From: Gammaproteobacteria bacterium
GTDB lineage: Bacteria; Pseudomonadota; Gammaproteobacteria; Pseudomonadales; Azotimanducaceae
DNA length: 64,000 nt
NCBI GenBank assembly: GCA_026707945.1
Contig: JAPOVV010000047.1
Location: forward strand, 1-64,000
Direction: 5' to 3'
The notes under the pieces: model-generated
Told to the model about the DNA's origin: nothing
The model's input: the letters and a program-made list of their open reading frames with translations, nothing else
Database searches by the model: none
Program-made: the position numbers and the translations under genes
In this document: positions 9,491 to 18,005 of the stretch, one piece after another
Layout of the letters: each line of letters begins with the position of its first letter
How positions within the stretch are numbered: position 1 is the stretch's first letter

Positions 9491-12145
9491 TTAAGTTGGC
9501 GTGATTGCTTCGCCGATGTCGAGACATCGTCTAACCTGGAAGCGCATGTCGAGCAGTCGCTTTCGCATGGAAGGATGGAGTGTTGACCCATTGTTTACCA
9601 CATCTTCGAGCTGTTTAAGGTAGCCTTTATCACAAATGCTGCCTAGCAGCCCACTAAGGATTGCACTGTGATAACGAGAATCGACGTTATCGCTTAACTC
9701 CTGTAAACGCGAGAAGACTTCGCCGGTAACTTGGAGCTGTGCTGCTTGTTGTTCAAACGGAAAGACTCCTCTTGCATAAGCGCGAGCCTCGTAGACAGTC
9801 AATTCTGGTGGTGGATCAAGAAGTAATCCCACGACGTGTTCGCGGTGAGCTTGATCGGGGCGTGCAGCTCGAACAGAAAGCGCGCGAAGGCGTCCACTAT
9901 CTGTTCCGTCATTTGCGATTTCATTTTCAAGAAGCGCCGTCGTATCTGAGTAGTCATGGCTACTGAGTGTTTGCAAGACGCCCCAACGACGATCCTGATC
10001 AAACTGAATGCCATCAGGGACTGAACCTTCGATGAGGAATCCGGCAAGACGTGCTAATCCCGCATCGCTGGACGCAACGCTCGTGTAGGAATCAAATAAG
10101 AGTAGTTGCCGGTCGGAGCCTGATTCGCTTGCTAGAAGGCGTTCCCATACGAATTCCTCAATAAGCTCAGCGGTTGCTCGGACCGTTTCCTCGGGTGCAA
10201 GTCGACGTACGTATGACCATGCGCTCAGCATGTTGCCCAGAACTTGACGTTTTACGTCGTCGTTTGGTTCGCCCGGCAGAGACCGAACCGTAAAGTGAAT
10301 GAACTCAATGGGCGACATGCGTTGATAGAGCACCATTTCATACATGCTGTACCAAAGCATCGAGCGCTGTAGAGGATCGTCAAACTCGTTTATATGGCGG
10401 CCTAATTTGGTCATGGTGCTCTTGTCAAGCTCGACTCGAACGAAATCCCAGTTGCCATGATTTGCGTAGATCGCGTCCGGACACGGAACGGTTCTTATCG
10501 GAACATCAGTACGCGAACCTACATACGTCACCGGAACAACGATTTGAAGGACGGGTTCCGTGCTAAAGGTGTAAAGACCTAATTGAGTTTGATGCTTGCG
10601 GAGTGTAGGCCACTCAGCTGGTGCACTCTGGTTCAGGATCAGTGTACTTAGCTTGTCTTCATCACACGTGTATTCGACGGAAACGCTATTCGTGCCCGAT
10701 TGGTTGAGCCAGTTTGCCGCCCAATCACTCAGGTCCATACCTGCTGATTCCGCGATCGCGTTCAGGAAGTCGTCGATTGTCGTATTGGCGTAGGAGTGGC
10801 GCTTCAAGTAACTACTCACGCCGTCTCTAAGTTTGTCTGGTCCAACCAGATGTCGCAGCTGCGAGAGTACGGCTGAACCTTTGTTGTACGTAATGGCGTC
10901 AAAGATCGCGAACGCGGCGTCGGTATTGGGCGTCGGTTGTTCGATAGGGTGCGTCGTATCCCGTTCATCGGCACGATATGCGGCCGTGTTGCTGCGAAAC
11001 GCACTCAGATTGACCTCGTGGAATTCCGTAGCTTTTTCGAGAGCTAGATTTGCCATAAACGTCGCAAAAGCCTCGTTAAGCCAAAGTCCGTTCCACCAGT
11101 CCATCGTTACGAGATTCCCAAACCACATGTGCGCCATTTCGTGCATGATCACGCTGGCTAGTGATCGACGCTGGGCACGGGTGACCTTACCACGAGTCAG
11201 AAATCGCTCGCTGTACGTTACTGCACCTAAGTTCTCCATCGCACCGGAGTTGAAATGCGGGACGATGAGCTGGTCGTACTTACCGAACGGATATGGCACG
11301 TCGAAATACGTTTGGAAAAACTGAAATCCTTCTTTCGTGGGCGTAAACCAGTCGTCCGTTCGAACATAGTCCGCCATCGACGCACGCGCAAATAACCGCA
11401 AAGGGATGTCTCCGGCGTTTTCATGCCAGCTGACGTAGTTACCGGCGTGGAGTGCGTAGATGTATGTGCTAATCCGAGCTGATTCCGGGAATACCCATCG
11501 CTTCCGTTCGCCTAGAACCTCGATTTCAGATTCTTGGACGATAGAAATCACCTCCCAGCTCGATGGAACCGTGACCGTTGTAGCGTATGTCGCTTTTAGG
11601 TCAGGTTGGTCAAAACACGGGAACAACCTGTTCGCGTCGTATGGTTCGAAATCGGTATAGAGATAGTCGTTGTTATCAATAGGATCGCGAAATCGATACA
11701 GTCCGCTACCGTCGTTGCTATACGGGTGGGTGAAATCGATGGCAAGCGTGTTCGGCCCTTGTATTAAATCGTTCGGCGACAAAGTGATGTAGTAACCGTT
11801 GTAGTCGACCTCAGTCTCGGTGTCGTTGACCACGATGCGATTAACATCGCCTCCCACGAAGTCAAGCGTCAGAGATGTAGTTGGATCGGCTAAGTCGAAC
11901 CCGATGTCGACACGAGCGGTGAAATTGACACTTTCACCATCGAGCTCGAAATCTAGTTTGTACGAAACATTGGATACGCGCGATGATCTATTTCGGGCGT
12001 CCTTTTCTGCGAGGTTGGAGGTTTCAGCTCTGGCAGTCGCAATGGTGTTGTCTGGATGAGTGGGATCTCGCCCACAACCTAACAAAAACAAGGCAAGTAG
12101 AAGAGGTATCAAGAGGAATTGGCGCTTCGGCAAACGAGGTTTCAT
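9491..12145 (-). CDS. lipoprotein M1-family zinc aminopeptidase (PepN-like)
   Basis: A large M1 metallopeptidase predicted to cleave N-terminal residues from peptides in the periplasm. ATG 12145 is chosen because it begins a lipoprotein signal peptide (MKPRLPKRQFLLIPLLLALFLLGC, lipobox LLGC); the frame is open further upstream to 12247 without signal-like content. The mature protein of about 860 residues has the M1 N-terminal domain, the substrate motif GAMENLGAVTYSE, the zinc motif HEMAHMWFGNLVTMDWWNGLWLNEAFATF (HExxH plus the distant Glu 19 residues on) and an ERAP1_C-like helical C-terminal half. Cytosolic PepN of E. coli lacks such a signal, so this is a surface or periplasmic variant. 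It is transcribed away from the ABC export operon. Confidence 0.9.
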   Translation of the reverse strand: MKPRLPKRQFLLIPLLLALFLLGCGRDPTHPDNTIATARAETSNLAEKDARNRSSRVSNVSYKLDFELDGESVNFTARVDIGFDLADPTTSLTLDFVGGDVNRIVVNDTETEVDYNGYYITLSPNDLIQGPNTLAIDFTHPYSNDGSGLYRFRDPIDNNDYLYTDFEPYDANRLFPCFDQPDLKATYATTVTVPSSWEVISIVQESEIEVLGERKRWVFPESARISTYIYALHAGNYVSWHENAGDIPLRLFARASMADYVRTDDWFTPTKEGFQFFQTYFDVPYPFGKYDQLIVPHFNSGAMENLGAVTYSERFLTRGKVTRAQRRSLASVIMHEMAHMWFGNLVTMDWWNGLWLNEAFATFMANLALEKATEFHEVNLSAFRSNTAAYRADERDTTHPIEQPTPNTDAAFAIFDAITYNKGSAVLSQLRHLVGPDKLRDGVSSYLKRHSYANTTIDDFLNAIAESAGMDLSDWAANWLNQSGTNSVSVEYTCDEDKLSTLILNQSAPAEWPTLRKHQTQLGLYTFSTEPVLQIVVPVTYVGSRTDVPIRTVPCPDAIYANHGNWDFVRVELDKSTMTKLGRHINEFDDPLQRSMLWYSMYEMVLYQRMSPIEFIHFTVRSLPGEPNDDVKRQVLGNMLSAWSYVRRLAPEETVRATAELIEEFVWERLLASESGSDRQLLLFDSYTSVASSDAGLARLAGFLIEGSVPDGIQFDQDRRWGVLQTLSSHDYSDTTALLENEIANDGTDSGRLRALSVRAARPDQAHREHVVGLLLDPPPELTVYEARAYARGVFPFEQQAAQLQVTGEVFSRLQELSDNVDSRYHSAILSGLLGSICDKGYLKQLEDVVNNGSTLHPSMRKRLLDMRFQVRRCLDIGEAITPT

Positions 12146-12456
12146 ATCGTAGGTGTTGATTGAATCGCATAGGTAACAGGATGGCTTCAGATTTGCACAA
12201 CGGTCAGTCGCACGTCGGCATGAATGGTTGCTCCAAATTAGTGTCATACGTCAGAGAATCCTTTTGATCGCCGGATGTGTGTGAAGATAAGGTTCGTCAT
12301 ATGAGTAGCGCGCAAGATGATAGCTATGGAGTGGAGCGTATGTACCTCCTCACCTACAATCAGTGTCGTCGTTTGCTGGAACCTTCTGGTTTCGCGCTTA
12401 CTTCCCTCGTAGGAAATTGCTCAACACCGATCGATATCTGGTTAGGCTTTTAGCCG
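12146..12456. other. divergent intergenic region, no gene seen
   Basis: About 310 bases between the minus-strand aminopeptidase lipoprotein and the plus-strand ABC operon. Short open frames here (for example 12363-12659) run in the wrong frame through the ATPase gene and have no recognisable content. A TACAAT at 12355-12360 may be a -10 element for the ABC operon, but its -35 is poor. Confidence 0.5.
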
Positions 12457-13170
12457 GTGATCACATCTCAAACGAACGATGCGGCGGACGCGATCGTTCA
12501 TGGCGTAAATCTTTGCCGAACTTTCGAAGTTGGCGATACACGCGTCCGTGCTCTGGACCACGTCGATATGTCGATGGCGTCGGGGGACTTTGTAGCTGTG
12601 ATGGGTCCGTCAGGGAGCGGAAAATCGACCCTTATGAACATTCTGGGCTGTTTGGATAGACCGGACAGCGGTTCCTATCGACTTTTGCATCAAGATGTAT
12701 CTGACTTGGACGATATAAAGCTCTCGGCAATTCGAAATCAGCATCTCGGCTTTGTATTTCAGAGCTTTCATCTACTGCCGAGATTAACTGCTTTAGACAA
12801 CGTGCTCTTACCGTTACGCTTTGCCACCACCGACGCCGCGGATTCACATGAACACGCATTAGATCTCATGACTCGATTAGGGTTGGATGATCGAATGGAT
12901 CACCGACCCAATCAGTTATCTGGTGGACAGCGACAAAGAGTTGCGATCGCACGCGCGCTTTTGACAAAACCGACGCTGTTGCTTGCAGATGAGCCAACTG
13001 GCAATCTAGATTCGAAGACTGCGTCCGAGATACTGGAATTGTTGCTCACGTTCAATCAAGAAGGACAAACGATCTTGCTCGTTACGCACGAACGGACGAT
13101 TGCAGAACTCGCACATCGAATCGTCCACATGCGGGATGGAAAAATCGAAGGCGAAGAGAACAACGCATGA
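12457..13170 (+). CDS. ABC transporter ATP-binding protein, LolD/MacB type
   Basis: The ATPase of an export-type ABC system, 237 residues. It has Walker A GPSGSGKST (about 52-60), the Q-loop in FVFQSFHLLPRLTALDNV, signature LSGGQRQRVAIARALL, Walker B LLLADEPTGNLD and the H-loop VTHE. The family (LolD, MacB N-terminal part, FtsE) powers mechanotransmission across the periplasm rather than classical import. The start is a GTG at 12457 with no strong Shine-Dalgarno. It is followed by three periplasmic adaptors and a MacB-like permease, with a 4-base overlap (ATGA) into the first adaptor. Confidence 0.93.
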   Translation: MITSQTNDAADAIVHGVNLCRTFEVGDTRVRALDHVDMSMASGDFVAVMGPSGSGKSTLMNILGCLDRPDSGSYRLLHQDVSDLDDIKLSAIRNQHLGFVFQSFHLLPRLTALDNVLLPLRFATTDAADSHEHALDLMTRLGLDDRMDHRPNQLSGGQRQRVAIARALLTKPTLLLADEPTGNLDSKTASEILELLLTFNQEGQTILLVTHERTIAELAHRIVHMRDGKIEGEENNA

Positions 13171-14150
13171 AAGCGTCAGGTCGCTCGGTAAGGCCGTTTC
13201 AGTGCTGGATGATGGCTTTCATCATAGTCGTATCGGGTTCGAATCTCACAGTGTCGTTTGCAGGCGCTCCCTACCTCACGGGCGTAATTGAAGACGGTGA
13301 TTCACAAGCCATCGATATGCCTAGCCTTCCTTTAACTTTTAGAAGCCAAATTGAGTGGCTTTCCCCAGAAGGTAGTCAGGTTGAGGCTGGGGATGTTGTC
13401 GTGCGTATTGAACCTGGAAATCTCATCGAGCAAGCGGAAGCGTATGACGCAGCATACGACGAGCAGCTCGTAGCTGCGGAGACGGCTCAGGCCGAACACA
13501 CCTTAGCGATTATCGACGCTGAAACAGCTCTTGAGGTTGCGAAAACTAGCCGGGATCTAGCTGAGTTAGATGCAAGAGTCCCAGCGACCGCAGTAACGCA
13601 ACTGATTTACGATAGAGCACAACTTGCGCTCGAGAACGCCGAAAACGCGTTACGCCTCGCGGAAGAAGCGCTGGCAAATGCTGAACGCAAGTTCGATGAG
13701 TTAAAACCGGTTTTAGATATTCGGGTTGGCGAAGCGGCGGCAACGCGATTACGCATACACGAAGCGTTAGATAGATTGGCAATCCATGCAGAACGCTCTG
13801 GGATCGTGATTTACGCGGAAAACGAATTTTCCGGAATGAAGATTTTTTCGGGTGAAACGCTCATGCCGGGACACCCAATCGTCACGATTGCGTCCCGAGA
13901 ACAATTGCAGTTTGTGTTTTGGGTGCATGATGCTGACATCAATCAACTAAGTCAGGGACAGAAACTCTTGATTGTTGCCGATGCGCTTCCTGAACTCACC
14001 ATTGAGGCGGAAATTGATTGGATCGGCAACCATGCATCGACTCGTGAAACATGGAGTCAAGGAGGTTACTTCAAGCTAGTCGCGAAACCCATGTCAGCGG
14101 TACCGGACAACTTCATTCCAGGTATGGCCATTTCCGCGGAGGTTCTATAG
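13167..14150 (+). CDS. periplasmic adaptor 1 of the ABC system (HlyD/MacA-like)
   Basis: A 327-residue membrane-fusion-type protein. After a basic N terminus and one hydrophobic segment (about 14-33, signal or anchor) comes a first lipoyl/barrel-sandwich half (WLSPEGSQVEAGDVVVRIEPG), a long coiled-coil hairpin rich in Ala, Glu and Leu (about 90-200), the second lipoyl half (RLAIHAERSGIVIYAENEFSGMKIFSGETLMPGHPIVTIA) and a beta-barrel domain. Adaptors of this type link an inner-membrane ABC transporter to an outer-membrane channel. It overlaps the ATPase gene and lies 3 bases before adaptor 2. No outer-membrane TolC-like gene is nearby. Confidence 0.82.
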   Translation: MKASGRSVRPFQCWMMAFIIVVSGSNLTVSFAGAPYLTGVIEDGDSQAIDMPSLPLTFRSQIEWLSPEGSQVEAGDVVVRIEPGNLIEQAEAYDAAYDEQLVAAETAQAEHTLAIIDAETALEVAKTSRDLAELDARVPATAVTQLIYDRAQLALENAENALRLAEEALANAERKFDELKPVLDIRVGEAAATRLRIHEALDRLAIHAERSGIVIYAENEFSGMKIFSGETLMPGHPIVTIASREQLQFVFWVHDADINQLSQGQKLLIVADALPELTIEAEIDWIGNHASTRETWSQGGYFKLVAKPMSAVPDNFIPGMAISAEVL

Positions 14151-14153
14151 TCA

Positions 14154-15296
14154 ATGTTTCGCTACGCACCACTAGCAATCCTCGCTTCTTTACTCTCAAC
14201 AAGCCTCTGCGCAGAATGGCTAGAGGTTGAACGTGGCACACACCCGGTGACGATTGAGACATCCGGCGTCGTGGCTTCAAAGAACACAACTCTCATCACT
14301 CCGCCACCCAGTTTTTTCTGGAATTTGAACATTGGAGAGATCGTAGAAGAAGGGAAGCGGGTCGAGCCGGGGGACAAGCTCGTTCGATTCGAAGCTACGC
14401 GTGAAGATGAGCGATTGATGCAATTGACGCAACAATTGCGCGTGTCGGAAGGTGAACTTGCATCGTTGGCCGAGAAACACAATCAGGAGATTGAAACTGA
14501 GAAACTAAACCTCGCGCAAGCTAAAAGCGACGCGGATAAGGCACGTCGTAAAGCAACGCAACCAGCTGACCTGATACCTAGCGTTGAATATCAAAAACTG
14601 GTAAAACAGCGCGAGTTAGCGGATCGACGTGTGGGGCAGTTAGTTCGACGAGCAGAGGTTAGTGCTAAAGCGCGAGAGAGTCGCAAACGGAAGTTAGAGC
14701 TAGCCGTAAAGCGGTCAACGCGTGCGCTCGCATCAGCAAGATCTGACAAAGAACGACTTACGGTACACGCCTCCCGAGCGGGAATCGTGATTATCGGCAC
14801 AAGTTTCAATGGCGAGAAATTCGATGTCGGATCGATGACGCAGCCCAACCAGGTCATCCTTGAATTGGTGGATGATGCCACTCTTGAGGTTCGCGGCGAT
14901 GTACGTGAGGAACAGGCTGCACAACTAGACGTTGGTCAGAAAGTTCGAATGTACGTTGAGTCCGCAGGGGGGATCGAGATTAGCGGAAGGATCGTATCAA
15001 TCGGCGATACGGTACGTCGTAGATCACGATTCGCAGAAGAGATGATTCGGGATTTCCGCGTTTCGTTTGATCGGCAACCTGAAGGCGTGAAACTCGGCGT
15101 GTCTGTGCAAATGGTCATCGAAGTACAGAGTCGAGAAAACACCTTCGCAGTACCTCGCGATGCCATTCAGTACCGGAACGACGTTCCGGGCGTGGTCACT
15201 CGTAGTGGATGGCAGCGAGTCTATCTAGGCGCTCGAAGCAACGGCAAAATCATTGTGACCGAAGGTTTAACGATTGGTGAGGAAGTGCAAATATGA
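14154..15296 (+). CDS. periplasmic adaptor 2 of the ABC system (HlyD/MacA-like)
   Basis: A 380-residue adaptor with a cleavable-looking signal peptide (MFRYAPLAILASLLSTSLCA). It repeats the plan of its neighbour: half lipoyl motif (VEEGKRVEPGDKLVRFE), a coiled-coil hairpin strongly rich in Lys, Arg and Glu (about 90-195), second half (RLTVHASRAGIVIIGTSFNGEKFDVGSMTQPNQVILEL), then beta-barrel and membrane-proximal domains ending EGLTIGEEVQI. It overlaps adaptor 3 by 4 bases. The three adaptors are clearly related in plan but not close in sequence, so they are old paralogues rather than a fresh duplication. Confidence 0.85.
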   Translation: MFRYAPLAILASLLSTSLCAEWLEVERGTHPVTIETSGVVASKNTTLITPPPSFFWNLNIGEIVEEGKRVEPGDKLVRFEATREDERLMQLTQQLRVSEGELASLAEKHNQEIETEKLNLAQAKSDADKARRKATQPADLIPSVEYQKLVKQRELADRRVGQLVRRAEVSAKARESRKRKLELAVKRSTRALASARSDKERLTVHASRAGIVIIGTSFNGEKFDVGSMTQPNQVILELVDDATLEVRGDVREEQAAQLDVGQKVRMYVESAGGIEISGRIVSIGDTVRRRSRFAEEMIRDFRVSFDRQPEGVKLGVSVQMVIEVQSRENTFAVPRDAIQYRNDVPGVVTRSGWQRVYLGARSNGKIIVTEGLTIGEEVQI

Positions 15297-16486
15297 GACG
15301 CATGACCTCACTCGTTTTGATCCTGGTCCTATCCGTGTCCTGTGGCGAGCAATCTATTCAGCATATGACGGTCGAAGCCGTATCACAAGATCACACGTTT
15401 ACCCTCGAAGCGCGAGGTGAGATCGTCTCGTCGGAGTCGATTCCTATCAGTGTACCAAACACCGTCTCGATGCACCTCAACATTGAGTGGCTACTACCTG
15501 AGTTCACTGCTGTGTCCAAGGGCGATGTCGTCGCACGGTTTGAGAGCGATGAACTGTCGTCGCAACGAGGTCGCTCGTTGGTATCCATCGCCAATCAGTC
15601 GTTGGTGATTCGAAATCACATGATGGATAGCGAAACTGCTCACACTCGGATTGAGCATGAAAGTACTCGTGTGGAGGGTGAAACTGTCATTGCCAGGACT
15701 TTCGCAGATTTTGACCCACGCTACTTCAGTCGTATTGAGATCATCGATGCGATCGGTGATTTGGATTTCCTTGGTGTTGAAGCATCGTTTTACGATTGGC
15801 AGTCGGGCACCCACGAACAGAGGACGATGGCGGAGACTGCACGCATCGAAGCTGAACGGTCTTCGGTTGAGCTACAGTTAGATCGTCAAAACAGTGCACT
15901 AAGCGCGACTGAGCTAAAAAGCCCGGCGGATGGGGTTTTTCTTCACGCGAGGACTCCTTGGGGTCAAAAGGTTGGGCGTGGGAGTCCCGTTTTCCCCGGA
16001 GGTGCGATCGGAATGTTGCCAGTGGATGGGAAGTTGCAAGCTCGAATCTACGTTCCTAAAACCGATGCGGTAGGCATCGAAGTCGGCCAACCGGTCGAAC
16101 TACGTATTGACGTCGATATCGACCGAGTGTTAACAGGCACGATAGTGAGCGTTTCCCCCATGGCGATATCACGGAGTCGACAAGATCCGCGTCAATATGT
16201 GCTGGTATCTGCTTCACTCGACGAAGATATGCGAGAAGGCGTACGTATCGGGAGTGCGCTAACGGCAACGATCGTTACCGCGAATCTACACAACGCGATC
16301 GTCTTGCCTCAACAAGCCGTATTCAACGTAAATGAGATGTTTGTCGTTTACGTCATGGGAAACGACGGACCTAATACTCGAAAAGTAACGCTAGGGCGCA
16401 GAAGTCCAACACTCGTTGAAGTCGAAGAAGGGTTGACCGGAGGCGAATTGGTGAGTCTGATTGAACCGATCGCTGTCGACACCTAA
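15293..16486 (+). CDS. periplasmic adaptor 3 of the ABC system, lipoprotein (HlyD/MacA-like)
   Basis: A 397-residue adaptor with a lipoprotein signal (MRRMTSLVLILVLSVSCGEQ; Cys at 17). It has the first lipoyl half (WLLPEFTAVSKGDVVARFES), a helical hairpin of moderate length (about 85-200), the second half (ATELKSPADGVFLHARTPWGQKVGRGSPVFPGGAIGMLP), a beta-barrel (ARIYVPKTDAVGIEVGQPVELRID) and a membrane-proximal domain (AIVLPQQAVFNVNEMFVVYVMG). It is the one most like RND/MacA adaptors. A 121-base gap separates it from the permease gene. Confidence 0.87.
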   Translation: MRRMTSLVLILVLSVSCGEQSIQHMTVEAVSQDHTFTLEARGEIVSSESIPISVPNTVSMHLNIEWLLPEFTAVSKGDVVARFESDELSSQRGRSLVSIANQSLVIRNHMMDSETAHTRIEHESTRVEGETVIARTFADFDPRYFSRIEIIDAIGDLDFLGVEASFYDWQSGTHEQRTMAETARIEAERSSVELQLDRQNSALSATELKSPADGVFLHARTPWGQKVGRGSPVFPGGAIGMLPVDGKLQARIYVPKTDAVGIEVGQPVELRIDVDIDRVLTGTIVSVSPMAISRSRQDPRQYVLVSASLDEDMREGVRIGSALTATIVTANLHNAIVLPQQAVFNVNEMFVVYVMGNDGPNTRKVTLGRRSPTLVEVEEGLTGGELVSLIEPIAVDT

Positions 16487-16607
16487 CCTTGAGCCTTTTC
16501 GCTTCAATTTGAGTGGTCATCTGACTTTTTCCGAAACTAGTGCATCTTATTCCTTTCAAGCCATGATGCAGTAACGTGGTTTGTTCTTCAAAGCTCGTTA
16601 GAGATCT

Positions 16608-17864
16608 ATGGATCTGAAATCCTTCACAAAAGCGATCCTGCCTGATTTTCGTCAAGCATTGAGCCAACTCTCGCACCATAAGTTGCGATCGGCGTTGACG
16701 TTGTTAGGGATGGTGTTTGGCGTGGCAGCGGTCATCGCGATGTTGGCAGTCAGTGAAGGGGGGCGTCGCGAAGCGATGCAACTGGTTGAGGGGATGGGCG
16801 TGCGCAACCTGATCGTCGATGCAGTCGAAGGCTCGGGGGACGAACTACGCGAAGTCCGGGCTCATTCCGATGGGCTTTCGACGGCTGACGCGCGAGCGAT
16901 AAAAGCGACAATGCCATTTGTTGAAGCTTGGGCTGGCGTACGCCAGATTAGTGCGTGGAATCTCATTTCACATGAAGGTCAAAGTCAAGCTGAGGTTTAT
17001 GCAGTCAGTCCGTCCTACTTTTCGCTTTCGGGCTTAGAGGCATCCCAAGGTAACCTGATCAATGAGCACGATGACATGCGCTTCGCGCAGAAAGCTGTAC
17101 TTGGCAATGTTGCTTACAGACAGCTATTTCCGAACGGTGGCGGTATCGGAAAACGTATTAAGATCAATTACTTATGGGTGGAAGTTGCTGGTGTTCTGCG
17201 CGACAGTCAGATCGACGATGAGGAATTTCAGGGGGAGCAAGTGGGAGGCGAGAGCGAACGTGTCTACCTGCCGTTACAGACAGGTCTTAAGCGCTTGCGA
17301 TTGAATGCGTTGTCCTCCGAGCTATCCTCGCTAAAACTTCAAATTGCCGCCGAGGTACCTCCTGCGGAAGCGGCTAGGGCAGTACAGCACCTGCTCAATC
17401 GACGCCATGGAGGACAAGAGGATACGCGCATCGTGGTTCCAGCACGCCTGCTCGCTCAGCAGCGTCAAACGCAACGGATATTCACGATCGTGATGTCAGC
17501 GGTTGCAGGTATCTCCTTACTGGTAGGTGGGATCGGCATCATGAACATCATGCTAGCAAGCGTTTTAGAACGAAAGCCTGAAATCGGTTTACTACGAGCG
17601 GTGGGTGCGACCCAAATGGACGTCGTGCGTCAGTTTTTAGTTGAAACTGCGGTTATCGCTTTGATAGGCGCTTTAGCGGGTGTCTTGCTTGGCATTGCGA
17701 TCGCGTACAGCATCGCTGGATTTGCAGATTGGTCAGTGGCGTGGTCGGTCCCAACGATAGCCCTTGCTGTTGGAGTCTGTGTCTCGATAGCGGTCGGATT
17801 CGGCGTATACCCTTCGCTGTCGGCGGCGAGGTTGGATCCTGTGGAAGCGCTTCAAGATGAATGA
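16608..17864 (+). CDS. MacB/FtsX-family ABC permease
   Basis: A 418-residue inner-membrane protein with the MacB layout: one N-terminal transmembrane helix (KLRSALTLLGMVFGVAAVIAMLAVS, about 24-48), a large periplasmic MacB_PCD domain (about 50-290), and three C-terminal helices forming the FtsX domain (VMSAVAGISLLVGGIGIMNIMLASVLERKPEIGLLRAVGA, then two more) with the conserved ERxxEIGLLRAxGA coupling loop. Unlike E. coli MacB it has no fused ATPase; the separate ATPase is the first gene of the operon. With the ATPase and three adaptors it should form a tripartite exporter, substrate unknown. Confidence 0.9.
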   Translation: MDLKSFTKAILPDFRQALSQLSHHKLRSALTLLGMVFGVAAVIAMLAVSEGGRREAMQLVEGMGVRNLIVDAVEGSGDELREVRAHSDGLSTADARAIKATMPFVEAWAGVRQISAWNLISHEGQSQAEVYAVSPSYFSLSGLEASQGNLINEHDDMRFAQKAVLGNVAYRQLFPNGGGIGKRIKINYLWVEVAGVLRDSQIDDEEFQGEQVGGESERVYLPLQTGLKRLRLNALSSELSSLKLQIAAEVPPAEAARAVQHLLNRRHGGQEDTRIVVPARLLAQQRQTQRIFTIVMSAVAGISLLVGGIGIMNIMLASVLERKPEIGLLRAVGATQMDVVRQFLVETAVIALIGALAGVLLGIAIAYSIAGFADWSVAWSVPTIALAVGVCVSIAVGFGVYPSLSAARLDPVEALQDE

Positions 17865-17935
17865 CTGTCTAGAAGCTATTTTGGGATTTGTTTGACTTAC
17901 ACCACGATTCTCACACGTGCTAATCCAGCGCACGA

Positions 17936-17973
17936 TTAGTGTTATTTGTAGCAAATTGTTGAATTAGCACTAA
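17936..17973 (+). promoter_or_regulatory. imperfect inverted repeat upstream of ftsK
   Basis: TTAGTGTTATTT (17936-17947) and AATTAGCACTAA (17962-17973) pair in 10 of 12 positions with a 14-base spacer, ending 32 bases before the ftsK start. It may be an operator. It does not match a LexA box, which controls ftsK in E. coli. Confidence 0.3.
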
Positions 17974-18005
17974 AATTTGGGCGTCATTCATGGAGGAATG
18001 ATGCT

